Assembly: GCF_000813965.1 (NCBI RefSeq)
Contig: NZ_JWLI01000007.1
Location: forward strand, 310,001 to 374,000
Source of the DNA: Leisingera sp. ANG-M7
GTDB lineage: Bacteria; Pseudomonadota; Alphaproteobacteria; Rhodobacterales; Rhodobacteraceae
Length of the DNA: 64,000 bases
Direction of reading: 5' to 3'
Each line of letters starts with the position of its first letter. Positions within the stretch are counted from its first letter, which is position 1. Both the position numbers and the translations under genes were made by a program. The notes under the pieces are model-generated. The model saw only the letters and a program-made list of their open reading frames with translations, was not told the DNA's origin and did not search any database. This document shows, piece after piece, positions 54,691 through 63,136 of the stretch.

Positions 54691-54861
54691 TTAGCTTCGA
54701 TTTGGCCGGCGTGTTTTCAAAGTTCCCGTGGAATGCGGAGGCAAGATACCGCGTTCGAGCGCGCGGCGCGTCTTCAGGAACCGTTCCAGGCGCTGCCGTA
54801 TTGCCCGCCGGTCTTTGTCGGCATTGTGGAACTCTGCTTCGATGAATTTGATCTTAGACAT
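54691..54861 (-). CDS. Small basic protein of unknown function
   Basis: A 56-codon frame starting MSKIKFIEAEFHNADKDRRA and continuing with an Arg-rich helix (IRQRLERFLKTRRALERG). GGGAAAGGAA is well spaced before the ATG, which is why I trust it more than the other frames in this sparse region. No domain recognised; a nucleic-acid-binding helix is conceivable. It is oriented against the preceding glycosyltransferase gene. Confidence 0.5.
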   Translation of the reverse strand: MSKIKFIEAEFHNADKDRRAIRQRLERFLKTRRALERGILPPHSTGTLKTRRPNRS

Positions 54862-55212
54862 AACTGTTCCTTTCCCGGTGCGCCGCGCCGTTTGGCTCCC
54901 GATTGCACATCTTGCGTTCGGGGAATTGAAGGAAAGAACCTGGCCAAGTTTGCGCTTCAGTCCTGCTGAACAAGGACGCTTTGGTCAACTGAGCGAACTA
55001 GTCGGAGCGAGTGCGTCATCACCGATGTCGGGACCACTGAAAAATGCCATTGGTGCCAGCGGCCGCTATGTAAGTCATTGTTTTTAAATGACCGCATCTG
55101 CGCAAAACTAGCCAGGGCGGCTTCTCTGCCACTTTCCACGGGATTATCTGCCATCGAAAGTTCAAAAAAGCCGCCCGAAGGCAGCAATCTGGGTGGTGCA
55201 TGCGTTGGGACG

Positions 55213-55666
55213 TCAGATTTCAAAGGAGTCCGGCAGGTCCGCCCTTCGACAAAGAAACGCGCCCAGAGTCTTCGGGTCGAAAGCCGGTTTAACATCGTGA
55301 GCAGCCAGCATCCGTTTCAACTGAGGATGCTTGCATTTCGCCTCTATCAGAAGGCTTTTGAAGGTCGCATATCTGCTGCGGAAGCAGGCCATGGCGGCTG
55401 GCATGACCCACGCGTCTTCTTCGCCAGGATCGCTGACAGATTTCAGAACTGTCCCGTTGTACTGGCCTGAGTTCAGCCGCTTACCAGCAGCCGATCCGAT
55501 GCCCAGCATCATGAACGCAAGACCGGCGCTCATGCCGGGCCGGCCGCGGAGTAAGGGATTTCACCTCCCGCGGATCGACCAGGAGGCAGCTGAAGCCGGG
55601 CTCACTTTCGAACCGCATGACCCTCTGCAGTCGGCCGCCAAACACAGTGGAAAGGACCAGCTGCAT
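55213..55666 (-). pseudogene. Possible frameshifted hypothetical gene
   Basis: Two overlapping minus-strand frames could be one protein broken by a shift near 55530. The first begins MQLVLSTVFGGRLQRVMRFE and continues GFSCLLVDPREVKSL. The second begins MSAGLAFMMLGIGSAAGKRL and continues with YATFKSLLIEAKCKHPQLKR and ends ADLPDSFEI. Composition is plausible but no relative is recognised. Alternatively only the second part (106 residues, with a hydrophobic N-terminus) is expressed. Confidence 0.35.
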
Positions 55667-55857
55667 TTTCTTCCGGCTGATTTCAGCGCTCTTTGCCAGG
55701 CAGACCTTGCGGCGTCAGCTGTTGCGGGCGGCACGGACTGAATATTGACCTCCCGAGGTCTGATCCTGACGCGGTTAAAGCAATGAGCTCCCTCCTGCCG
55801 CAGTTGCCGGGTAATTCCCCCTCGCTGCGGCTTGCCTGTCTCTTGACCCTTGTGCGG

Positions 55858-55892
55858 AAACCCTTAGTGTCCAGCACAACTTTTAAGGGTTT
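55858..55892 (+). promoter_or_regulatory. Hairpin covering the vgrG ribosome-binding site
   Basis: AAACCCTTA (55858-55866) is exactly complementary to TAAGGGTTT (55884-55892). The right arm contains AAGGG, the Shine-Dalgarno for the ATG at 55899. Folding would hide the site; the dyad could equally be a protein-binding operator. Confidence 0.55.
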
Positions 55893-55898
55893 TATTTG

Positions 55899-57947
55899 AT
55901 GAACGCATTTGTGCAAGACGCCCGGCTGGGGCGTCTGAAAACCGTTTTGGGGCCGGAAGCGCTGGTGCTGATGCGCTTTGACGGAACCGAGGCGCTGAAC
56001 GGGCTGTTTGACTATTCCGTCGAGGCGCTGGCCACACGGGATGATCTGGATTTCGATGTGCTCCTGGGCACCCATGCCACCGTCACGATCGCCGGTGCGG
56101 AAGGGCCTGCGCTGTTTGACGGCATTATCACCGAGGCCCGCTGGAAAGGCCCGGGTGAGAACGGCTGGCGCTATGATCTGCGGCTCCGGCCTTGGTTCTG
56201 GCTGGCCGGAAAACGGCGCAACCAGCGGATCTTTCACAATAAAACCGTGGTTGAGATCCTGCAGGAGCTGCTGGCGGACTACGGCCATCTGGGCAATCCG
56301 CATCTGGAAACCGCTCTGAGCAACGACTACCCGGAGCTGGAATACACGGTGCAGTACCGGGAAAGCGACCTGGATTTCGCCCGTCGCCTGATGGAGCGGT
56401 TCGGGATCTCCTTTCACATCCGCCACCAGGAGGCCAGCCACACGCTGGTGCTGACGGACGACGTGCTGAACCATGCGGAAATCCCATCCCGCCCCTATTA
56501 CGGCGCGGCCCAGAACCAGGGTGCCACGGGCGAGCATTTCTGGGCTTGGGGGCCGGAGCGGCGGCTGACGACGGGCGCAACCCGGCTCACCGATTACAAC
56601 TTCAAGACGCCGATGGCAGCGATGGAAAGCGACCGCATCGGCGATGCGCAATATGCCGAGGGTCAGCTGGAAGCTTATGATTATCCCGGCGATTACCCGG
56701 ATCTGGGACGCGGCAAGACGGTGGCGCAGCTGCGCTGCGAAGAGGAGCGCGGCCAGGATGCGCGCCAGTTCGCCAGCGGCGACATCACCGGTTTGCGGCC
56801 AGGCGGCGTGGTGCCGCTGGGGGGCGGAGATGCAGTGCCCGGCGACGGCGCCAAACACCTTTGCCTCTGGGCCCGCTATTCTTTTGTCAGCCAAAGCTAT
56901 GGATCGAACCGGGAAGGCGCCCTGGCGGACCGCCCCTTCACCGCCGACTACCGGCTGATGCCCGTGACCGCCCCGATGGTGCCGCCGCGGGTGACGCCGG
57001 TGCCGGTGGTGCAGGGCCCGCAAACGGCCGTGGTGGTTGGCGAGGGCGAGATCGACTGCGATGAGCACGGCCGCATCCTGGTGCATTTCCACTGGGACCT
57101 GGAGAAGGCGCATTCCATGCGCTGCCGGGTCAGCCAGAACTGGGCCAGCCAGGGCTGGGGCGGCATGGTGATCCCCCGCATCGGCATGGAGGTGGTGGTC
57201 GAGTTCCTAGAAGGCGACCCCGACAAACCGCTGGTGACGGGATGTGTGTACAACGGGCGCAACAAGCCGCCTTACCCGCTGCCGCAGAACAAGACCAAAT
57301 CGGTGTTTAAGACCGACACCCACAAGGGCAGCGGCTTCAACGAGCTGACCTTCGAGGACGAGCGGGATCAGGAAAAGATCTATATGCACGGCCAGAAGGA
57401 TCAGGAGATCGTCATCGAGAATGACCGCTCCAAGACCATCGGCCGCGATGAGAACAACGCCATCGGCCGCGACCGCACCCAAAGCGTCGGCCAGGACGAA
57501 ACCCTGTCGGTGGGCCGCGACCAGCGCGAAACCGTGGGCCAGGACGTGCTCTACAAGGTCGGCCGCAACCAGCAGGAGGAATACGGCAAGGACCATGTGC
57601 ATGTGGTGGGCAATATCCACAAGCAGGATATCTATGCCGACCATCTGGTGCAGATCGGCCGCAACCACGAGGAAACGGTGTTCGGCAAATCCACCCTCAA
57701 CGTGACCGAGGCGATCACCAACAACACCCGCAGCCACACGCTGATGGCGTTTGAGAAGTTCACCATCAAGGGGCCGGGCGGCAAGATCACCATCGATGCG
57801 AGCGGGATCACGCTGGAGGCCGCCAGCATCAACCTGAAAGGCGCGGTCAGCATGGGCGGCAGCGGCGGCGCCCAGGTGCCCGCCCTGCAGAACGCCGCCC
57901 GCGAGGCGCTGCCGCTGGTCGAAGAATGCGTGAAACAGAAGGATTGA
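55899..57947 (+). CDS. vgrG: Type VI secretion spike protein VgrG
   Basis: Protein of 682 residues. The N-terminal gp27-like part includes LMRFDGTEALNGLFDYSVEA, VQYRESDLDFARRLMERFGI and FHIRHQEASHTLVL. The gp5-like OB fold is at about 370-450 (GRILVHFHWDLEK and then MVIPRIGMEVVVEFLEGDPD, VTGCVYNGRNKPP). The long C-terminal beta-helix has repeats of the type GRDENNAIGRDRTQSVGQDE, followed by a DUF2345-like end. There is no C-terminal effector domain, so cargo must come through partners. The start is ATG 55899. It heads the cargo module vgrG-PAAR-DUF4123-effector-immunity; no structural T6SS genes are in the window. Confidence 0.95.
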   Translation: MNAFVQDARLGRLKTVLGPEALVLMRFDGTEALNGLFDYSVEALATRDDLDFDVLLGTHATVTIAGAEGPALFDGIITEARWKGPGENGWRYDLRLRPWFWLAGKRRNQRIFHNKTVVEILQELLADYGHLGNPHLETALSNDYPELEYTVQYRESDLDFARRLMERFGISFHIRHQEASHTLVLTDDVLNHAEIPSRPYYGAAQNQGATGEHFWAWGPERRLTTGATRLTDYNFKTPMAAMESDRIGDAQYAEGQLEAYDYPGDYPDLGRGKTVAQLRCEEERGQDARQFASGDITGLRPGGVVPLGGGDAVPGDGAKHLCLWARYSFVSQSYGSNREGALADRPFTADYRLMPVTAPMVPPRVTPVPVVQGPQTAVVVGEGEIDCDEHGRILVHFHWDLEKAHSMRCRVSQNWASQGWGGMVIPRIGMEVVVEFLEGDPDKPLVTGCVYNGRNKPPYPLPQNKTKSVFKTDTHKGSGFNELTFEDERDQEKIYMHGQKDQEIVIENDRSKTIGRDENNAIGRDRTQSVGQDETLSVGRDQRETVGQDVLYKVGRNQQEEYGKDHVHVVGNIHKQDIYADHLVQIGRNHEETVFGKSTLNVTEAITNNTRSHTLMAFEKFTIKGPGGKITIDASGITLEAASINLKGAVSMGGSGGAQVPALQNAAREALPLVEECVKQKD

Positions 57948-57993
57948 GGCAGATGGCGCGCCCAATCTCCGGTCCGCCGCAGGAGGCAGTGCC

Positions 57994-58251
57994 ATGCAGC
58001 CGGTAGCCCGGATCGGAGACACCCATGCCTGCCCCAGATGCCGAAGCTGCAAGATCGTCAGCGGCGGCAGCGCCACCGTCGACGGCCGCCCCGTCGCGCG
58101 CGTGGGCGACAAGACCAGCTGCGGCGCAGTGATCACCGCCGGGTCGTCCATGTCAACGGACGACGGCCGCCCCATCGCCTACGTGGGCTCCCCGACCTCC
58201 ATAGGCGGCACCATCGCCAGCGGATCGCCAAACCACAAGGTCATGCCGTGA
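57994..58251 (+). CDS. PAAR-domain spike-tip protein
   Basis: Protein of 85 residues, essentially one PAAR domain: PVARIGDTHACPRC at the start, GRPVARVGDKTSCG in the middle and GGTIASGSPNHKVMP at the end. His and Cys residues (HACPRC, C in TSCG, and the His in PNHK) fit the metal site at the tip. It caps VgrG and recruits the effector. A GCAGGAGG-like ribosome site precedes it. Confidence 0.93.
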   Translation: MQPVARIGDTHACPRCRSCKIVSGGSATVDGRPVARVGDKTSCGAVITAGSSMSTDDGRPIAYVGSPTSIGGTIASGSPNHKVMP

Positions 58252-58309
58252 GGCGCCCCTCTGTCACCACCGTATCCGGCACCTTGATGAACCAGCTTGG
58301 AAGCCTGCA

Positions 58310-59425
58310 ATGACCAAACCGCTAAAGCAACCGGGCATTCCGGCAGAAGATGACTATTGGCTGGGCATCAACGCGGCGCCCGCAGCCCCGGAGACGCGTG
58401 ACCCCCGCCTGCATATCGAGGACATCCCAGGCGTCGATCCGCTGGATGCTCAATTCGGCGCTTGGCCTCTGAAAACCGTGCCGGGCGCATTGCTTGAGCC
58501 GCTGTTCGGCCAGCCGGAAGCCGGTCCTGCCGGGGCCACAGACAACGGCGGGGCAGAGGAACCGGCGCTGCTGAAAACCTATGCTCTGATCGACGCCGCA
58601 AAATTGCACGGCGGGTTCGACGAAATTCAAGATTGCGGGCTGCCGTTCCGCTGCCTGTTCCAGGGCGAGGCCGCAGAGGAGCTGAAAGACGCCGCGCCCT
58701 ATCTGATCCAGCTCGAATCTGATGCCCGCTTCACCCGCGCTCTGTTCACCCACATCCCGAACGCCCCGGCCCGCCTGTCGACCCTGCACCTGTGGCACAG
58801 GAACCCCGGCATCTTCATCCGTTCCAGCGCGGATTTTGTCGCGGTCTGGAAACACTTCAGAAAGTTCACTCGCATCCGCGACGAAAACGGAAAATGGTTC
58901 TTCTTCCGGTTCTGGGAGGCAATGGCTTTGCTGGGGTATTTGCAGTCAAATGCCTCGGATGCCCGCGCGCTTGGCAGGTTCATGGCGGTTTCGGGTGCCC
59001 CTCTCTCGATTCTATGGGTCGAGAGGGGCGGTGCCAAACGTGTGACGGCATCGAGTGCGCCTGCTGCAGAAGCTGCTCCGCCGGCAATCGTGTTCTCCAA
59101 TGCAGACCGGGCAGCCTATGCATCTGCCCGCTGGAGCCGGTTTCAGGAAAACCTCCTTCTGCATTTGCTCCAAGCCTACCCCAGGAAAGCCCAGGAGGCA
59201 GGCAACGAACTGCTTTTGGGCTGGAGCGACGAAGGCCGGTCAATGGGCTTCCGAATCGAAAAAGCCAATTTCAATTTTGTCGTGGCGAGGATGCATTGTG
59301 GCGGGCGGGAAGACGGCATCAGAGACTTAATAAACAAAATCCCCAAATGGGCCATGCTGAGCGAGCTGGACCGATCGCGTGAGCTTTTGAAAACACTAGA
59401 ATTAACGCCCGAGGAACCTGAATGA
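58310..59425 (+). CDS. DUF4123-domain T6SS effector adaptor
   Basis: Protein of 371 residues. The N-terminal 60 residues are variable; then a DUF4123 domain (about 85-215) begins TYALIDAAKLHGGFDEIQDC. It includes LFQGEAAEELKDAAPYLIQL, FTHIPNAPARLSTLHLWHRN and RFWEAMALLGYL. DUF4123 proteins (Tap/TEC) bind a specific effector and load it on VgrG/PAAR. The C-terminal part (about 250-371) is helical and may be the effector-specific region. Its stop overlaps the effector start by 4 bases, consistent with a dedicated pair. Confidence 0.9.
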   Translation: MTKPLKQPGIPAEDDYWLGINAAPAAPETRDPRLHIEDIPGVDPLDAQFGAWPLKTVPGALLEPLFGQPEAGPAGATDNGGAEEPALLKTYALIDAAKLHGGFDEIQDCGLPFRCLFQGEAAEELKDAAPYLIQLESDARFTRALFTHIPNAPARLSTLHLWHRNPGIFIRSSADFVAVWKHFRKFTRIRDENGKWFFFRFWEAMALLGYLQSNASDARALGRFMAVSGAPLSILWVERGGAKRVTASSAPAAEAAPPAIVFSNADRAAYASARWSRFQENLLLHLLQAYPRKAQEAGNELLLGWSDEGRSMGFRIEKANFNFVVARMHCGGREDGIRDLINKIPKWAMLSELDRSRELLKTLELTPEEPE

Positions 59426-62169
59426 GCACCTCACCCGCCCCGCTTTCCGAGACGCGCAACGCTGATGAAATTGCAAGCCCCTGCGATGAGAACATCAGGC
59501 CGATTTTTCCCGTACGCCATGCGCTGACAGAAGACGCTCTCTTCAATATCACACGGGATGGCCACACCCCGGGCAACCCGAAGAACATCGGCGCCTCGTC
59601 CGACCATGAGTTGCGCCGGATCCGTCAAGGCTACATCTACATCTATGCCCGAAACGGGCATCCCGAAAACCTTGGCTCAGACAGTGACGGTACCTGGCTG
59701 GTCTTTCGCTATGTCAGCCGCCCGGATCTGGATGACAGTTCCAGTCACATTCGCGCGGACGTCAACAACCCAAACGGGCGCTATCAGTTCTACAAGCTTG
59801 AATGGACGGGTGGCGGAGCCGACGGGCAATGGGAAGTCAAAGACACCCGCCGCTATCCCTACGCCTTTGTGAACAAGCAGGTCTCTGAGATCGAAATCGC
59901 CTATAGCGAGGAGCGGTGGCCGGGACATCTTTTCCTGATGGCGCAGCTGGATTCTTCCGTGCGCAGCCAGTTGATGACCCCTGTGAACGTAATCCAGGAA
60001 AGCACGGAGCACTCAGCCCCGCTGGCACAGATTTCTGCCAAGGTTGCGGAGTTCAATTCCGCTGCCGAGGCAAATCCGCCAGGAAACGCGATACGCTACA
60101 CCGCCTTTCAGCCGGAAGCCGAAAGCCAGGTTGTTATTTGCCAGAACAGCCGGGAAAACGGGCGTCTGGTGGCCATTCAAGACCACTTGGGCGAGCTGAT
60201 GGACATTCAGGCCGCGCACCTGGCCAAGTCGCACAGCCTGAAAACCTTCAGCGCTGAATACCAGTACCCTCTAATGATCGGCAAAGGGGTCAAGAACCTT
60301 TGGGAACACATCGACCACGCCGGTGGCACCTGGGACTTTCTCGACTTTAACGGCACCCCGCTCAGCGGGGATTATCTGGGCGCTTTTGACGCGATCGAGG
60401 TGCGGCAGCAGGTCCTGAACGCTGAACTCAAGGCGCTGGTCCGCAGCTACTGGGCCATCAGCACGCGCACCGGTCCCGGCACGGTTATGGCCGAGATCAA
60501 AGCCTGCATGGACGGACTGGAGAAAGTCAGCGGCGAGGCTGAGGCCCGGCGGGTGGATTATGTCTTCTTTCTGCTCAGCAAGGCGTTTCAGACCATCGGA
60601 ACATCCGCCTATGGCTCTGCGTCTATGGTTGCGATGCTTGGCGGCACCGCCTCGGACAGATCCAAAGAATGGCTCACCATCTTCAAGACAGCCCTCGGAG
60701 CAGCGGCAACCGCTGCACCAAATCTGCTGCAGAAATACCGCACCCATATAAACATGCTGTTTACCGTAGCGTCCAAAGAGCTGGCAATGGCCTGGGTCAA
60801 AAGCCCGGGCGGGGTGTTCTACAAGGAAGCCGTGCCCGAGATTCTAGGACTGGACCTGCGTATTGTTCATGTTTCTCCGGACAATATCGGCGATACTCTT
60901 CGGGAAGTCTTCGATAGCGCCGACGCCAGACTGAAGGGAAGCACCCCTCGTTCCTATTCCTTTGACAAGAATGCGCTGACAGTAACAATGGATGGCGGCA
61001 CGGCGGTACCAGAGAAATTGGTCGGGGTGCAGTACTTCGAAATCACCGGCACCGGCACCCTGACCGAACAGGGCCAAAAAATGAGTGAATACTACCGGGC
61101 AGGTGCCATCGGCACGGAAGGCGCCGGGCTGTTTCTGTCCTTCTACGCTGCCTTCCAGACACTTCAGAACTGGGACAATGTTCGACCCAGCTTTACCGGA
61201 GCAGGGGCGGTTGCGCGCGACCCGAGGATTCAGATTGCCTCCGCTCTGCTGGATTCGGCAGCAAGCCTCCGCGGATTGCAAAAGGCCTCCAATGCCGCGA
61301 CATTCAGCCAGGGGGTCAGTTCCAAGATTTTCTCCCGCATGTTTGCCACCGGGGCGGATGGGTTCTTTACCCCGCAATCCGTCGCGGCCCAGGCGCAAAA
61401 CGGGATCAACGCAACCTCCGGCGGTTTGATGCGCTATGTCACGATCGGCAACATAGCCGGCGCAGCTGGCATTGCACTTGCCGGTGCCCAGGCATATGAG
61501 GGCTACAAGGCCGATGACATGGCCGCGGGCATCGGCAATTCCCTGGTGGCTGCGGGCGGGCTGGTCCTTCTGATCACCGGCGGCAGCGTCGCGCTGGCCG
61601 CCCCCGGCGCCATCATCGGCGGGCTGATGATCATTGCAGGCACGGTTTCCACCTTCTTTACCGACAGCGATGTGGATTACTGGGTCCGGCATGGGTTCTG
61701 GGGGAGGTCGAAGAACTACTGGGGAGAACAACGCGAACAAATTGATGAGAGACTCAGCGATGCAAGGCGCTTAGCTTATGGGGCAGAGCCTCAAAGATCT
61801 GCCTTTGAACAAGAGCTTAAAGACTACAAGGACCTGACTGGGACACTTAAGATCAAGAATGAGACAGAAGGCGATATGCGCTTTGAAATCTTCTGCCCGG
61901 CGGTGGACAGCATCGCCGACCTGAACCGCCTGACCGCAACGGTGCGTAAAATCACCCCTGGGTTTGGCATGGGCGGCGGAGGATTCAGCGGCCCGGTCGT
62001 CCCGGCAGCCAAACACTTCATCAACCCGGGGCTGGTGCATCTGGTTCTGGAAGCTCCTCCAGTTTCCGAACAGGACCGCATGTCTGATCTGCGTGTGGAT
62101 GCGTCTTTTCCCAAACTTACTGGCGGGGAGTTCTCTGACCGCCTCACCATCAAAGCCTGGAAGCTCTAA
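59422..62169 (+). CDS. VasX/BTH_I2691-like T6SS membrane effector
   Basis: Protein of 915 residues. The N-terminal domain (about 20-150) shows RPIFPVRHALTEDALF, HELRRIRQGYIYIYARNG and YVSRPDL, the pattern of the VasX/BTH_I2691 effector N-terminus. The long middle is helical. The C-terminal third carries hydrophobic segments (NIAGAAGIALAGAQAYEG, SLVAAGGLVLLITGGSVALA and PGAIIGGLMIIAGTVSTFF) that could insert into membranes, followed by a polar domain ending DRLTIKAWKL. A pore-forming antibacterial activity is inferred from VasX. It is directly coupled to a two-TM membrane protein (TAATG junction), the expected place for immunity. Confidence 0.82.
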   Translation: MSTSPAPLSETRNADEIASPCDENIRPIFPVRHALTEDALFNITRDGHTPGNPKNIGASSDHELRRIRQGYIYIYARNGHPENLGSDSDGTWLVFRYVSRPDLDDSSSHIRADVNNPNGRYQFYKLEWTGGGADGQWEVKDTRRYPYAFVNKQVSEIEIAYSEERWPGHLFLMAQLDSSVRSQLMTPVNVIQESTEHSAPLAQISAKVAEFNSAAEANPPGNAIRYTAFQPEAESQVVICQNSRENGRLVAIQDHLGELMDIQAAHLAKSHSLKTFSAEYQYPLMIGKGVKNLWEHIDHAGGTWDFLDFNGTPLSGDYLGAFDAIEVRQQVLNAELKALVRSYWAISTRTGPGTVMAEIKACMDGLEKVSGEAEARRVDYVFFLLSKAFQTIGTSAYGSASMVAMLGGTASDRSKEWLTIFKTALGAAATAAPNLLQKYRTHINMLFTVASKELAMAWVKSPGGVFYKEAVPEILGLDLRIVHVSPDNIGDTLREVFDSADARLKGSTPRSYSFDKNALTVTMDGGTAVPEKLVGVQYFEITGTGTLTEQGQKMSEYYRAGAIGTEGAGLFLSFYAAFQTLQNWDNVRPSFTGAGAVARDPRIQIASALLDSAASLRGLQKASNAATFSQGVSSKIFSRMFATGADGFFTPQSVAAQAQNGINATSGGLMRYVTIGNIAGAAGIALAGAQAYEGYKADDMAAGIGNSLVAAGGLVLLITGGSVALAAPGAIIGGLMIIAGTVSTFFTDSDVDYWVRHGFWGRSKNYWGEQREQIDERLSDARRLAYGAEPQRSAFEQELKDYKDLTGTLKIKNETEGDMRFEIFCPAVDSIADLNRLTATVRKITPGFGMGGGGFSGPVVPAAKHFINPGLVHLVLEAPPVSEQDRMSDLRVDASFPKLTGGEFSDRLTIKAWKL

Positions 62170-63101
62170 TGTCACTTTTCCGCCGTCTCGAAACTCTTGG
62201 AGAGCAGGACGCTCCAACCTCCATGCAGGGGCTTTACCTGCCCGGCCTGCGCTATTCCCTGCGCATGGTGGATGAGGATACGCTGGAAGTCACGCGCATG
62301 GATAACGGTATCATCCGCGCGATTATGTGGCTGATGTTCTGGCTGACTGCGTATTTCGTGGTGCAATCCTGGTGGGAGCAGAATCCGCTGTGGGACGATG
62401 TGCGCTTTCTTTTCGATTCCGAGGGGCTGCTGAGGGCTCAATATGATCGAGCACTGGAAAGAGGTTTACTAAGGCCTCCATTTGACCAGTGGTATGCTGG
62501 AATGATGGAAATGCACGGCTCCCGCTGGATCGGCGGCCTGATCTTTCTCGCCCTGCCGACGTTCTTCTTCTCCTGCGCCCTTGTCTGGCCGCGCTACCGG
62601 CCGTTGCGGTTCAACCGCAAGCATGGCATCGCCTATACTTGGTCCTGGGGCCGCTTTTTCCTGACCAAAATCAGCCATGACACCCGCGACCTCGACATGG
62701 CCCTGCGCGGCACCTCCATCGACCCCTTTGAAAACATGCGCAAACCAGAGCTGATGGGCTTTGGCCCGCTGGTGATCCGCCTGCGCCACCACCGCCGCCA
62801 AAGCTGGAAGGAACGCTGGGCGCTTGGCGTCTTCCCGCCCAGCCACGAGGGGCAGAACAGCCAGATCGCCTATGCGATCAGCGATTTCCTGACCAGCCAC
62901 AACCGCCCCGTCTGGTGCGATGCGCTGGAACAGCAGGTTCCCTACAGCTGGTTCGACCGCTTCCTGATGGGCGCCTTCAACCTGTCTCTGCTGCCCGCCT
63001 GGTGGCCGCGCCGCACAGAGCGGCTGATCCAGGCCTTCCTCGACCGCGACGCCGCCGAACGCGAAGCCCTGCGCCGCAAGGCCAACGGAATGGAAGGGTG
63101 A
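62169..63101 (+). CDS. Two-TM membrane protein, candidate immunity to the VasX-like effector (copy 1)
   Basis: Protein of 310 residues. TM1 is at about 50-68 (IIRAIMWLMFWLTAYFVVQS) and TM2 at about 120-140 (GGLIFLALPTFFFSCALVWP), separated by a loop of about 50 residues. A long cytoplasmic part begins RYRPLRFNRKHGIAYTWSWG, reminiscent of DUF6708-type T6SS-associated proteins. Its ATG shares a base with the effector stop. Membrane location suits protection against a pore-forming toxin, but immunity is inferred from position only. A second, nearly identical copy follows at 63136. Confidence 0.75.
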   Translation: MSLFRRLETLGEQDAPTSMQGLYLPGLRYSLRMVDEDTLEVTRMDNGIIRAIMWLMFWLTAYFVVQSWWEQNPLWDDVRFLFDSEGLLRAQYDRALERGLLRPPFDQWYAGMMEMHGSRWIGGLIFLALPTFFFSCALVWPRYRPLRFNRKHGIAYTWSWGRFFLTKISHDTRDLDMALRGTSIDPFENMRKPELMGFGPLVIRLRHHRRQSWKERWALGVFPPSHEGQNSQIAYAISDFLTSHNRPVWCDALEQQVPYSWFDRFLMGAFNLSLLPAWWPRRTERLIQAFLDRDAAEREALRRKANGMEG

Positions 63102-63103
63102 GC

Positions 63104-63136
63104 AATCGTCTCACCATCAACGCCTGGAAGCTCTGA
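63104..63136 (+). repeat. Duplicated fragment of the effector 3' end
   Basis: The 33 bases encode NRLTINAWKL followed by a stop, matching the effector's own C-terminus DRLTIKAWKL plus stop. The following gene starts in the same overlapping way (TGATG here, TAATG at the original). The fragment has no start of its own and is the left edge of the duplicated immunity unit. Confidence 0.9.

Larger units (their letters stand above)
54862..55895. other. Sparse, possibly decayed region upstream of vgrG
   Basis: Just over 1 kb with only low-quality frames on both strands. The best minus-strand signal is split between two phases (55481-55666 and 55213-55533). A further minus frame at 54957-55295 contains LHSGRWHQWHFSVVPTS, which looks like remnant coding or dispersed-repeat DNA. 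The promoter of the type VI secretion module should be near the right end. Confidence 0.45.

Noticed and set aside
54957-55295. A minus-strand frame with LHSGRWHQWHFSVVPTS, considered as a transposase or dispersed-repeat remnant
   Set aside because: I could not tie it to any insertion-sequence family, and no terminal inverted repeats or target duplications are visible.
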